Positions 1-8,641 of a stretch of DNA of 42,450 nt are shown piece by piece (the first letter of the stretch is position 1; the number at the start of each line of letters is the position of its first letter). This DNA comes from an uncultured Bacteroidia bacterium (lineage in GTDB: Bacteria; Bacteroidota; Bacteroidia; Bacteroidales; F082). The stretch is taken from the NCBI GenBank assembly GCA_913009755.1, contig CAJVWU010000030.1, positions 1-42,450 on the forward strand. The letters are read 5' to 3'. The notes beneath the pieces are model-generated. The model saw only the letters and a program-made list of their open reading frames with translations. It was not told the DNA's origin and ran no database searches. A program made the position numbers and the translations under genes.

Positions 1-104
1 GTGTCGTCAGCAAGGAGACACAAAGAACGAACTACGTAATTCTATGTTAGTGATGAAGCACCCAACGAGAACTACACTCTTTCCCAACACGACGCTCTTC
101 CGAT
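1..104. other. Sequencing-adapter-derived sequence at the left edge (not genomic)
   Basis: Positions 74-104 match the Illumina TruSeq read-1 adapter with a single mismatch (position 86), ending in gacgctcttccgat. Positions 49-73 resemble the adjoining P5 flow-cell sequence, with several mismatches. The terminal CT of the adapter is absent and the 37-bp tandem array starts at the next base. Bases 1-48 are not identified; they may be further noisy adapter or barcode. The match is seen directly in the sequence, and adapter identity comes from knowledge of the standard oligonucleotide. No gene should be called here, and the edge should be trimmed. Confidence 0.93.
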
Positions 105-509
105 AAAACCAAATCACAACCAATCCGCGTACATCAGCGTCAAAACCAAATCATAACCAATCCGCGTACAACAGCGTCAAAACCAAATCACAACCAATCC
201 GCGTACATCAGCGTCAAAACCAAATCACAACCAATCCGCGTACATCAGCGTCAAAACCAAATCATAACCAATCCGCGTACAACAGCGTCAAAACCAAATC
301 ACAACCAATCCGCGTACATCAGCGTCTAAAAAAAATCACAACCAATCCGCGTACATCAGCGTCAAAACCAAATCATAACCAATCCGCGTACATCAGCGTC
401 AAAACCAAATCATAACCAATCCGCGAACATCAGCGTCTAAAAAAAATCACAACCAATCCGCGTACATCAGCGTCTAAAAAAACAAAATCAATCCGCGTAC
501 ATCCGTGTC
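105..509. repeat. 37-bp tandem repeat array, 11 units
   Basis: Ten 37-bp units end exactly at 141, 178, 215, 252, 289, 326, 363, 400, 437 and 474; a diverged 35-bp unit ends at 509. The shared core is aatccgcgtacatcagcgtc. Units vary at a few sites (cac/cat, acatc/acaac, and a taaaaaaa start in units 7, 10 and 11). Units 1-3 and 4-6 repeat the same A-B-A order, so there is a 111-bp higher-order repeat. There are no unique spacers, so this is not CRISPR. The last unit lies just upstream of the nusB promoter. Copy number is uncertain because the array abuts the adapter. Confidence 0.9.
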
Positions 510-527
510 AAATCTAAAATAAAAAAT

Positions 528-535
528 TATTTTTG
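528..535 (+). promoter_or_regulatory. Bacteroidota -7 promoter element for nusB
   Basis: TATTTTTG is a perfect match to the Bacteroidota consensus TAnnTTTG. It lies 46 bases before the chosen nusB start codon. No convincing -33 TTG was seen at the expected spacing. Confidence 0.55.
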
Positions 536-580
536 CAGCGGCGGCTCCGGCTGTCGGTTCATTTACATACACACACGATT

Positions 581-1540
581 ATGTTATACCGAAGGCATCT
601 TCGAATTAAAGTCCTGCAGGCACTATATGCCTGGTACACTTCCGGTTCCGATGACCTCAATAAAGCTGAAAAACAATTGCTTGACAGCATTGATCTGCTG
701 TATAAGCTGTTTGTCTATCAGATATCTTTTCTGGTTGAAGTCAAGCGGTTTGCCGAAAAGAGGATGCTGGAAAACAAAGAGAAATTTTATCCCACCGAAG
801 AAGATTTAAACCCCAATCTGAAGTTTGTTGAAAACAGGGTTGTTGCCTTGGTTGAGGAGAACAGCGATTTCCTGCGTAAAGAAGAACTTTTTAAGATTAA
901 CTGGGCAGACGAGACCGATCTCATACGGTTATTTTATAAAAAACTGAGAAAGTTTGGCCCTTATATGAAATACATGGACCATCCCGGCCGGTCGCTGGAT
1001 GAGGACAAAAAACTTTTTATTCAGATTGCCGATCAGTTGTTCCCCGGCTTTGACCTGCTCAGGTCTTTTTACGAAGAAAAAAGCATCTATTTTGTTGACG
1101 GATATGACCTCGTAAATATCTTGCTGATTAAATTTTTTGAGATCACCGGTAAAAATTTTACGGCTTCCAGGCCTTTGCCCGGAATTTATAAACACGACAG
1201 GGATGGAGTGAATGAAGACCGTGAATTTGTAAGAAAACTTTTCAGGAAAACCATCCTGCAGGATGAAGAGAACACTAAAATATTAGCCTCAAAAACAAGC
1301 ACATGGGATTACGACCGTATTCCATTAATGGATATTATCCTGCTGAAAATGGCCATTGTTGAACTGAAAGAAATGGAAACGGTTCCTGTCAAAGTAACAC
1401 TGAACGAATACATTGAGTTGTCAAAATATTTCAGTGCCGCCAAAAGCAAAACTTTTGTAAACGGTGTTCTCGACCGGCTTATCAAAGAGTTTAACGAAGA
1501 CGGAAAGATACACAAGACAGGTCGTGGCCTTATCAACTAG
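581..1540 (+). CDS. nusB: Transcription antitermination factor NusB
   Basis: A 319-residue NusB of the long Bacteroidota type. In the known family, NusB pairs with NusE (S10) in antitermination and rRNA transcription. The N-terminus MLYRRHLRIKVLQALYAW carries the typical R-R-x-R-x-K-x-L-Q-x-L-Y start. The C-terminal NusB helical domain includes RIPLMDIILLKMAIVE and KSKTFVNGVLDRL, the usual family signatures; an extended middle region separates the two. An ATG 48 bases upstream in frame (533) is rejected: it falls inside the promoter element and would add residues the family lacks. The gene stands alone, with aconitase following under its own promoter. Confidence 0.93.
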   Translation: MLYRRHLRIKVLQALYAWYTSGSDDLNKAEKQLLDSIDLLYKLFVYQISFLVEVKRFAEKRMLENKEKFYPTEEDLNPNLKFVENRVVALVEENSDFLRKEELFKINWADETDLIRLFYKKLRKFGPYMKYMDHPGRSLDEDKKLFIQIADQLFPGFDLLRSFYEEKSIYFVDGYDLVNILLIKFFEITGKNFTASRPLPGIYKHDRDGVNEDREFVRKLFRKTILQDEENTKILASKTSTWDYDRIPLMDIILLKMAIVELKEMETVPVKVTLNEYIELSKYFSAAKSKTFVNGVLDRLIKEFNEDGKIHKTGRGLIN

Positions 1541-1546
1541 ATTTTC

Positions 1547-1576
1547 TATTTTTGCATGCCTGATAAAAATTCAGGC
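1547..1576 (+). promoter_or_regulatory. Promoter and leader hairpin upstream of aconitase
   Basis: TATTTTTG at 1547-1554 matches TAnnTTTG perfectly and begins six bases after the nusB stop. It is followed by a 6-bp dyad, GCCTGA (1558-1563) with TCAGGC (1571-1576), at about the expected transcription start. The dyad could be a weak nusB terminator or a leader hairpin; there is no T tract. The leader to the aconitase start is about 100 bases. Confidence 0.5.
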
Positions 1577-1656
1577 TGTTGGCCGGAAATAAAACTGTTG
1601 GATAAAAAGAAAAGAATGACAGTAAACATTGAGTTTTATACTTTAAATATAAGAAA

Positions 1657-3921
1657 ATGGCATTTGATATTGAAATGATCAGAGGGTTGTATAACAAACT
1701 GCCCGAAAGAGTGGAAACAGCAAAAAAGCTGCTCAACCGCCCGATGACACTGGCGGAAAAGATTTTATATTCACACCTCGCTGAAGGGGAACCAAAGCAG
1801 GCCTGTCAAAGAGGCGAATCGTATGTTGACTTTAACCCCGACCGGGTGGCCATGCAGGATGCCACGGCACAAATGGCCCTGCTCCAGTTTATGCAGGCCG
1901 GAAAGCCAAAAGCGGCCGTCCCTTCCACCGTGCATTGCGACCATTTGATCCAGGCGAGGGATGGGGCTGAAAAAGACCTGAATGAAGCAATATATACAAA
2001 TCAGGAAGTTTATGATTTTCTCGCTTCCGTATCCAACAAATACGGTATCGGTTTCTGGAAACCGGGTGCAGGCATCATCCATCAGGTGGTGCTCGAAAAC
2101 TACGCCTTCCCCGGTGGAATGATGATCGGGACGGATTCGCATACGCCCAATGCCGGCGGACTGGGAATGCTTGCCATCGGTGTTGGCGGTGCCGATGCGG
2201 TGGATGTTATGGCCGATATGCCCTGGGAGCTGAAATTCCCCAAACTCATCGGCGTGAAACTTACCGGCCGTTTAAGTGGCTGGACATCACCCAAAGATGT
2301 TATCCTGTGTGTGGCCGACATCCTGACCGTTAAAGGCGGGACAGGGGCTATTGTTGAATATTTCGGCGAAGGCCTAAATAGTCTTTCCGCTACCGGCAGG
2401 GCAACCATCTGCAACATGGGTGCCGAGATTGGTGCCACCACTTCCACATTCGGATATGACGACCATACGGCTGAATATCTGCGTGAAACCGGCAGGACCG
2501 ATGTGGCTGATCTGGCCGATGGTATCCGCAATTACCTCACCGGTGATGCAGAAGCTTATGCTGAACCGGAGAATTATTTTGACCAGGTGATTGAGATCAA
2601 TCTCTCTGATCTGGAACCCGCACTCAACGGGCCTTTTACACCGGACTTGAGAACACCGGTTTCAAAAATGGCAGAAACTGCCGCAAAAAATGACTGGCCT
2701 TTAAATCTTGAAGCCGGGCTGATCGGCTCATGCACCAACTCATCTTATGAAGACATTACGCGTGCCGCTTCCATTGCGCAACAAGCCATTGATAAAAAAT
2801 TAAAATTGAAAGCCGATCTGTTGATCACGCCCGGCTCCGAACAGGTTTATTTCACCATCAAACGTGACGGGTTGCTCGATATTTTTAAGCAGATTGGCGC
2901 TAAGGTACTTGCCAATGCCTGCGGTCCCTGTATCGGACAATGGGACAGGGAATCCATAAAAGACGGACACCGGAATTCAATCATTACTTCTTTTAACCGA
3001 AATTTTGCCAAACGCAATGATGGCAATCCCAATACTTTTGCTTATGTGGCCTCACCCGACATGGTGATGGCTTATGCCATTGCAGGCAAACTTGATTTTG
3101 ATCCGCTGCATGATGAACTGATTAACGAAGATGGAAAGAAGGTGAAACTGAATGAACCCAAAGGCCTTGTGTTTCCTCCAAAAGGTTTTGATGTGGACGA
3201 TCCAGGCTATCAGGCACCGGCTGAAGACGGCAGTAAAATTGAGATTGTCGTAAAACCCGATTCCAAAAGGCTTCAACTGCTTACCCCTTTTACACCCTGG
3301 GATGGAAACGATTTCCGGGGAATGAAATTATTGATCAAAGCCAAAGGCAAATGCACCACCGACCACATTTCCATGGCCGGCCCGTGGCTGCGCTTCAGGG
3401 GACATCTTGAAAATATTTCCCAAAACCTGCTTATCGGGGCCGTAAACTATTTCAACGGGGAAACCAACAAAGTAAAAGACCAGGTTGACGGCCGGTACAA
3501 GGCCGTGCCCGAAGCGGCAAAATCCTATCGTGACAAAGGTATGGGCTCGGTAATTGTAGGTGACGAAAATTACGGGGAAGGGTCATCGCGTGAACATGCT
3601 GCCATGGAACCCCGCTTTTTGGGTGTAAAGGTCGTGTTGGTACGCTCATTTGCACGCATTCACGAAACCAACCTGAAAAAACAAGGTGTGCTGGCACTTA
3701 CATTTGCTGATAAAGCCGATTACAATAAAGTGAAAGAAGATGATAGCCTTGATGTGAACGGGCTAAAAGATTTTGCCCCGGGCAAACCGTTGACAGTTGT
3801 TTTGCACCATGCAGACGGGATTACAGATGAATTTGATGCCAATCATACATACAATGCAAACCAGATTGAGTGGTTCAAAGCCGGAAGCGCCCTGAACATG
3901 ATAAAAAAGAAAAACGGATAA
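1657..3921 (+). CDS. acn: Aconitate hydratase (mitochondrial-type)
   Basis: A 754-residue aconitase that interconverts citrate and isocitrate in the cytoplasmic TCA cycle, using a [4Fe-4S] cluster. The three cluster cysteines are visible: Cys359 in [10 protein letters not shown], and Cys422 and Cys425 in [13 protein letters not shown]. Their spacing is almost the same as in pig mitochondrial aconitase. The N-terminal substrate region ([28 protein letters not shown]) and the C-terminal swivel domain ([22 protein letters not shown]) are complete. Length fits the mitochondrial-type family rather than the longer AcnA/IRP type. The ATG at 1657 is preceded by an A-rich stretch, normal for this phylum. 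No damage is seen. Confidence 0.97.
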   Translation: MAFDIEMIRGLYNKLPERVETAKKLLNRPMTLAEKILYSHLAEGEPKQACQRGESYVDFNPDRVAMQDATAQMALLQFMQAGKPKAAVPSTVHCDHLIQARDGAEKDLNEAIYTNQEVYDFLASVSNKYGIGFWKPGAGIIHQVVLENYAFPGGMMIGTDSHTPNAGGLGMLAIGVGGADAVDVMADMPWELKFPKLIGVKLTGRLSGWTSPKDVILCVADILTVKGGTGAIVEYFGEGLNSLSATGRATICNMGAEIGATTSTFGYDDHTAEYLRETGRTDVADLADGIRNYLTGDAEAYAEPENYFDQVIEINLSDLEPALNGPFTPDLRTPVSKMAETAAKNDWPLNLEAGLIGSCTNSSYEDITRAASIAQQAIDKKLKLKADLLITPGSEQVYFTIKRDGLLDIFKQIGAKVLANACGPCIGQWDRESIKDGHRNSIITSFNRNFAKRNDGNPNTFAYVASPDMVMAYAIAGKLDFDPLHDELINEDGKKVKLNEPKGLVFPPKGFDVDDPGYQAPAEDGSKIEIVVKPDSKRLQLLTPFTPWDGNDFRGMKLLIKAKGKCTTDHISMAGPWLRFRGHLENISQNLLIGAVNYFNGETNKVKDQVDGRYKAVPEAAKSYRDKGMGSVIVGDENYGEGSSREHAAMEPRFLGVKVVLVRSFARIHETNLKKQGVLALTFADKADYNKVKEDDSLDVNGLKDFAPGKPLTVVLHHADGITDEFDANHTYNANQIEWFKAGSALNMIKKKNG

Positions 3922-3973
3922 CCGGGTTGACAGGATCCGGAAAGAAAACATCCGTTAAATTGTTAAAATGGAA

Positions 3974-4015
3974 ATGGCCGGCTTTGGTTTTTCTAATCGG
4001 CCATACTAAAGCCGG
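3974..4015 (+). promoter_or_regulatory. Two mutually exclusive hairpins between aconitase and porQ
   Basis: ATGGCCG (3974-3980) pairs with CGGCCAT (3998-4004). CCGGCTTT (3978-3985) pairs with AAAGCCGG (4008-4015). The two stems share bases 3978-3980, so only one can form at a time. They could be an aconitase terminator or an attenuator-like element for porQ; neither has a clear T tract. Confidence 0.4.
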
Positions 4016-4056
4016 AAGCAATTCGTTATTGGAACATAAATATTAAGGATCTTCGC

Positions 4057-5121
4057 GTGAAATACAAATTTATACTCATTTTTATCATCTCATTTCTTGC
4101 TGTACTTCAGGCCACTGCCCAGCTTGGCGGTCGTTATGCTTATACGTTTTTAGACCAGCCCATTTCAGCACGGTTGGCTGCCCTGGGGGGAAACCGGGTT
4201 TCCATTGCCGATAACGACATCAACGTGGCTTTTGTCAATCCGAGCCTTATATCACCCGGCATCAATAATACACTGGCCTTTAATTATGTGAATTTCTTTG
4301 CCGGTTCCAATTTCGGAAGTTTCAACTATGCCCACACTTTTAATAAAGTGGGCAGCTTCATGGGCAGTATCCAGTTTATGGATTACGGGACTTTTGATTA
4401 TGCCGATGAAGCCGGAAACGTGAGCGGAACATTTGGGGCTTCCGATTTTGCATTTAACCTGGGATGGGGAAGGCAACTTGATTCATCGTTTTCCATTGGT
4501 GCGACGGCTAAATTTATCTATTCATTCTATGAAGGTTACAATTCACTCGGTATGGCTGTTGATGTGGCGGGAACCTATCAGAGCAAGACGGGCTGGACCA
4601 TGTCGCTCATCGCCAGTAACATGGGGATGCAGATCACTACTTTTACGGCCGGCCAGCGATCGCCGTTGCCTTTTAACCTGCAATATGCCATTTCAAAACG
4701 GCTTGCCCATGTCCCTTTCAGGTTTTCATTTGTATATAATCACATTGAAAAGTGGGATTTAACTTATTTCGATCCTGCAAATCCGCCCGGGGGAGTTGAC
4801 CCCATTACCGGTGAACCCATTGAACAATCAGGGTTGTCGAAATTCGGGGATCAGTTGTTAAGGCACATTGTTGTGGGGGCAGAAATTTATATCGGCAAAA
4901 ACCTCGTGTTAAGAGGGGGATATAATTACCGGCGCAGGAAAGAGTTGAGCATTGTTGATAAACCCGGCATGGTTGGATTTAGCTGGGGGTTTGGCGTAAG
5001 GATATATAAATTTAAGATCAATTATTCCCGTTCAACCTATCACCTGATCGGGTCACCCAATTACCTGTCATTGGTTTTCGACATTGATTCATTCTCCAAT
5101 AAAGAAAAGGTTAATTTCTAA
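4057..5121 (+). CDS. porQ: Type IX secretion system protein PorQ
   Basis: A 354-residue outer-membrane beta-barrel protein of the PorQ family. Known biology: PorQ belongs to the shuttle/attachment machinery of the type IX secretion system that processes cargo with C-terminal sorting domains. An N-terminal signal peptide runs to about residue 21 (LQATAQ). It is followed by the family start GGRYAYTFLDQPISARLAALGG and many alternating amphipathic strands, ending FDIDSFSNKEKVNF. The start is GTG at 4057, chosen because it opens the signal peptide and has AAGGAT about eight bases upstream. Likely cargo genes lie in the same window at 15319 and 32823. The gene looks intact. Confidence 0.88.
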   Translation: MKYKFILIFIISFLAVLQATAQLGGRYAYTFLDQPISARLAALGGNRVSIADNDINVAFVNPSLISPGINNTLAFNYVNFFAGSNFGSFNYAHTFNKVGSFMGSIQFMDYGTFDYADEAGNVSGTFGASDFAFNLGWGRQLDSSFSIGATAKFIYSFYEGYNSLGMAVDVAGTYQSKTGWTMSLIASNMGMQITTFTAGQRSPLPFNLQYAISKRLAHVPFRFSFVYNHIEKWDLTYFDPANPPGGVDPITGEPIEQSGLSKFGDQLLRHIVVGAEIYIGKNLVLRGGYNYRRRKELSIVDKPGMVGFSWGFGVRIYKFKINYSRSTYHLIGSPNYLSLVFDIDSFSNKEKVNF

Positions 5122-5243
5122 CAATCGGTTGAATTTTTCGTTAACCGGAATACAATTAATATCTTTCAGGATGCCTGCGCGCAAATCTTTTGGAAACATG
5201 AAAAGTTGAACCACTGCACAACCCAGATAAAAAATCCCACATC

Positions 5244-5990
5244 CTAAGTGCTCATCCCGCCACATACCTTAACGACCTGACCGGTGACGTAAGAAGACAG
5301 GTCGGAAGCAAGGAAAAGGGCGACGTTGGCCACATCACCGGGTAATCCGGCACGGCGGAGCGGAATGGTTTGTATCCAGCCCTCACGGACGTCGTCTTTG
5401 AGTTTTTTTGTCATTTCGGTTTCAATGAAACCCGGGGCGATGGCATTGCAGCGGATGTTGCGTGAACCCAGTTCCTGGGCGATGGATTTGGTGAACCCGA
5501 TCATGCCCGCCTTTGAAGCCGAGTAGTTGGACTGGCCGGCGTTACCTTCCACACCCACCACCGAACTCATGTTTATAATGGATCCGGAGCGTTGTTTCAT
5601 CATGGGGCGCTGGACGGCTTTGGTGAGGTTGAAAGCCGATTTGAGATTAATGGTAATCACAAGGTCCCAGTCCTGCTCGGTCATGCGCAACAGCAGGTTG
5701 TCGCGGGTGATGCCTGCATTGTTGACCAGAATATCTATTTTTCCGAAATCGCTTAAAACGTCTTCTATCAGTTTCTCGCCATCCTGAAACGAAGCGGCAT
5801 TGGAAGCATATCCTTTGGCTTTCACACCGAGTGCGGCAATTTCTTGCTTGGTGGCCTGCATGTTTTCATCGTTGCTAAGGTCGGAGAATGCAACATCGGC
5901 GCCTTCTCCGGCAAATTTCAGCGCAATGGCTTTCCCGATGCCCCTGGCGGCACCCGTGATCAGCGCCACTTTTCCTTCTAACAATTTCAT
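5244..5990 (-). CDS. fabG: 3-oxoacyl-[acyl-carrier-protein] reductase FabG
   Basis: A 248-residue classical short-chain dehydrogenase/reductase, best matched to FabG, which reduces 3-oxoacyl-ACP with NADPH in fatty-acid elongation. The Rossmann motif TGAARGIG is at 12-19 and NNAG at 90-93. The catalytic set Asn115, Ser143, Tyr156 and Lys160 (YSASK) is present. The RCNAIAPGFIETEMT segment and the C-terminal YVTGQVVKVCGGMST are typical of FabG. It stands alone, with its own promoter just upstream and porQ converging on it. Other SDR reductases cannot be excluded, but length and motifs favour FabG. Confidence 0.93.
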   Translation of the reverse strand: MKLLEGKVALITGAARGIGKAIALKFAGEGADVAFSDLSNDENMQATKQEIAALGVKAKGYASNAASFQDGEKLIEDVLSDFGKIDILVNNAGITRDNLLLRMTEQDWDLVITINLKSAFNLTKAVQRPMMKQRSGSIINMSSVVGVEGNAGQSNYSASKAGMIGFTKSIAQELGSRNIRCNAIAPGFIETEMTKKLKDDVREGWIQTIPLRRAGLPGDVANVALFLASDLSSYVTGQVVKVCGGMST

Positions 5991-6015
5991 GATACGGTTT
6001 ATTTTAGTTAGACGC

Positions 6016-6023
6016 CAAAGATA
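6016..6023 (-). promoter_or_regulatory. -7 promoter element for fabG
   Basis: Read on the minus strand this is TATCTTTG, a perfect TAnnTTTG match, 26 bases before the fabG ATG. The transcript leader would be very short (about 20 bases). Confidence 0.6.
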
Positions 6024-6044
6024 AAAAAATCCGCTTTAAGCGGA

Positions 6045-7142
6045 ATGCACCAATTTGTGAAAAACAGATCTTTTGGTTTTGTTAATTTTGATGATGAGCG
6101 TTTAATAAAGGTAATAGATTTTGATGAAGTGCTTGAAGCTGTTCTGGCAGTTTATTCAAATCCCAAATTGTTGTTGTTGGATGAAATACAAAACCTGAAA
6201 AACAGGGAATTAATTGTAAACCGCTTACAACGACGGGGATTCCAGCTTATCATCACAGGAAGTAACTCAAATTTATTGAGCAGTGAACCGGCCACTTATC
6301 TCACCGGCCGTCATTTACCGGTTTAGATCTTTACTTTTTCTTTTAGCGAATATATTGCTTCTTATGGAAATGAACTGACAGAAACCGGGATCAAAGAAAA
6401 ATTCAATGATTTTATACTTAATGGTGGATACCCCGAACCATTGATGAAAAAACTTAATTACAGGGAATATCTGCAAGTTTTATTTGATTCCATTTTGTTT
6501 AAGGATATTGTGAAACGATATAATATCCGGCGGGCAGCTTTGCTGGAAAATCTTGCTGCATGGCTCATCTCTAACATCACGGCTGAATTCTCTCTTAATT
6601 CACTTTTAAAACAAACACAAATATCGAGTGTTCACACCATTAAGAAATATCTCAACTATTTAGAGGAATCATTTATTTTTTTTCCCCTGACCAGGTTTTC
6701 ATTTAAAGTTGGGGAACAACCGCGGTCGAACAAGAAATTATATTGCTACGACAATGGTTTTTACAGGGCAAAAGCCTTTCATTTTAGTGAGGACTGGGGT
6801 AAACTGCTTGAAAACGCCATCGCATCAGAATTAATAAAACGTTGTTTGCAAGACGGGTCGAAATTGTATTACTGGAAAGACAGGGATCAGGAAGAGGTTG
6901 ATTTTGTGATTCAGCAGGGAACCCAAATCACTAAACTGATACAGGTATGTTGGGATTCATCACATTTAAGAACCCGGGAGAGGGAAGTGAGATCATTGTT
7001 GAAGGCATCGGGCAAATTGAGATGTAACCGGTTAATGGTTATTACCTATGATGAAGAAATCTGGGAAAAGTTCACATGGTTTGGTATTGAGGGTGAAATT
7101 GAATTTGTGCCTGCCCGGAAATGGTTGTTGATGGAGGTGTGA
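6045..7142 (+). pseudogene. Broken AAA ATPase with DUF4143 domain
   Basis: One reading frame runs from 6045 to 7142, interrupted by an in-frame TAG at 6324-6326. Before the stop are the Walker B region LLLLDEIQNLKNRE and the sensor TGSNSNLLSSE, ending GRHLPV. After it the same frame continues IFTFSFSEYIASYG and a full DUF4143-type C-terminus (LENAIASELIKR, YYWKDRDQEEVDFVI). Intact relatives have Glu after GRHLPV, so GAG to TAG would explain the break. The Walker A half is missing: the frame is closed by a stop at 6009, and the remnant begins beside a small palindrome (ccgctttaagcgg, 6031-6043). Relatives are often orphan or toxin-like ATPases of unknown role. This copy cannot bind ATP as it stands. 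Confidence 0.88.
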
Positions 7143-7254
7143 AAGCCTTTGGTTTTGGGATTTTATAGCCATTGTTTTTCAATCCCGGGGCCTTGGGAGC
7201 GCCTTAAAGCATTTTGATTAGGCAAGGCTTCAGAAATCCCTTAATTTTTCTCCA

Positions 7255-7282
7255 CCCGGCGGATATCAACTCACCCGCCGGG
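7255..7282 (-). terminator. Strong hairpin downstream of the cytochrome bd operon
   Basis: CCCGGCGG (7255-7262) pairs with CCGCCGGG (7275-7282), extended outward by tttttctcc on one side and agaaaaa on the other. It lies between the broken ATPase and the last gene of the minus-strand cyd operon, so it probably terminates one or both converging transcripts. Confidence 0.5.
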
Positions 7283-7357
7283 AGAAAAACCATCACAAAT
7301 CACCGCGTGAAGTAAACCACAATAATTTTACTTTGCGTAATAAACCGAATATCTGAT

Positions 7358-7465
7358 TCAGGTCAGTTCATTCTTCTTTTTCAAAAAGTACTTGACCAAC
7401 TGATAAGATACGATGATTAAAACCGGCCAACTCATCAGCCACAGTATTGATTCGAAATAACTCAT
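7358..7465 (-). CDS. Small single-TM protein downstream of cydB (CydX-like candidate)
   Basis: A 35-residue ORF beginning MSYFESILWLMSWPVLIIVS and ending in a lysine-rich tail, KYFLKKKNELT. It starts 21 bases after the cydB stop, on the same strand. One hydrophobic helix (about residues 6-24) is followed by a basic, probably cytoplasmic, end. Proteobacterial cytochrome bd oxidases have a small third subunit, CydX (about 37 residues, one helix), encoded right after cydB. Size, topology and position match; sequence homology was not tested. A strand-appropriate hairpin follows about 75 bases downstream, consistent with this being the last gene of the operon. Confidence 0.65.
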   Translation of the reverse strand: MSYFESILWLMSWPVLIIVSYQLVKYFLKKKNELT

Positions 7466-7486
7466 TTTATTCAATTTTTAATTATA

Positions 7487-8641
7487 TTAATAGGCCATGG
7501 TATCGTTTTCAATATCCTCTTCGCTTACTTTCCGCTTGCTCATCGCTTTCCAGGTGATCCAGATGTAGGCTATGACAACAGGGACCAGCAACGACACCCA
7601 ACTCATCGCGGTAAGCGTATATTTACTGGATGAAGTATTATGGATGGTGAGTGAACTTTGCAGGTCGTAGGTTGAAGGATAAAAAGCCGTATTGTTGAAT
7701 CCGGCCAGCATAAGCAACGAAAAAACAGTTATAATTGTTCCTGCCCCGGCAAACCATATCCCTTTGCCCGAAGTTTTAAATGCACCGAGAAAAATACCGT
7801 ATAACACGTCTACAACGCCGATGAGCAACAGAATGAGTACCACCGGCATTTCAATCAGGTTGTGTAAATATTTATAGGGTTCCATAAATACAACCCGCGT
7901 ATCGGGATTGACGGCAAAACCGTCTTTGGTAAGCACTAAACCCACAAACAACAGGAAGAACACCAAAAAAGCAACACTGCATAATTTCAATTGTTTTGCT
8001 GACCTTTTCAAGATTTCAGCATGATCAATGTTATTGATAAAATAGAGCATGGCCAGTACCCTTGCCAGGAAAAATACAGCCAGTCCGAGCGCAAGGTTGG
8101 TAATGTTCAGTACAGCCTCAAGGCCGTGAGTTACCGTTTGCCAGCGTGAGATTACGGGATCGGATACATGGGTAATATTCAGTTTGTTTACCGAAAATTC
8201 CGAGCCGGTAAAAAAGGTCCCCACGACAACTCCGATTAGGACGGTAGCCAGAATGCCATTGATAAGGAGAAATGTTTCATAAGTTTTAGCCCCCAGAAAA
8301 TTATTGGCTTTTGTCCGGTACTCATACGAAACAGCCTGGATGATAAAGCTGAATAAAATTAATATCCACACCCAGTAGGCACCACCGAAGCTGGTGGAAT
8401 AAAACAACGGAAAAGATGCAAAAAATACCCCCCCGAAAGTAACCAGTACGGTAAAGGTAATATCCCATTTACGCCCGATAGAGTTCGTTATCAGGGAGCG
8501 TTCTTTCTTGGTTTTACCTAATTGCCACAACAAGGTTTGTCCGCCCTGGACGAACATCATGAATACAAGTACGGAGGCCAGCAGGGATATGATGATCCAC
8601 CAGTAAGCCTGCAATTCGGGATATGATAAGTTATTAAACAT
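7487..8641 (-). CDS. cydB: Cytochrome bd ubiquinol oxidase subunit II (CydB)
   Basis: A 384-residue integral membrane protein with about nine hydrophobic segments. It opens PELQAYWWIIISLLASVLVFMMFVQGGQTLLW, whose W-x-x-I and GGQTLL pattern is typical of CydB. CydB pairs with CydA in the quinol-oxidising, high-affinity terminal oxidase and has a structural and oxygen-channel role. Its start overlaps the end of cydA by eight bases, indicating translational coupling. It ends ENDTMAY, and the small single-TM ORF follows. Length is in the family's usual range and no damage is seen. Confidence 0.95.
   Translation of the reverse strand: MFNNLSYPELQAYWWIIISLLASVLVFMMFVQGGQTLLWQLGKTKKERSLITNSIGRKWDITFTVLVTFGGVFFASFPLFYSTSFGGAYWVWILILFSFIIQAVSYEYRTKANNFLGAKTYETFLLINGILATVLIGVVVGTFFTGSEFSVNKLNITHVSDPVISRWQTVTHGLEAVLNITNLALGLAVFFLARVLAMLYFINNIDHAEILKRSAKQLKLCSVAFLVFFLLFVGLVLTKDGFAVNPDTRVVFMEPYKYLHNLIEMPVVLILLLIGVVDVLYGIFLGAFKTSGKGIWFAGAGTIITVFSLLMLAGFNNTAFYPSTYDLQSSLTIHNTSSSKYTLTAMSWVSLLVPVVIAYIWITWKAMSKRKVSEEDIENDTMAY

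Noticed and set aside
1-48. Nanopore adapter or barcode at the extreme left
   Set aside because: Only short, imperfect similarity could be seen; the identity of bases 1-48 is left open.
105-509. CRISPR array (repeat unit about 37 bp)
   Set aside because: Units are directly adjacent with no spacers and no cas gene is present.
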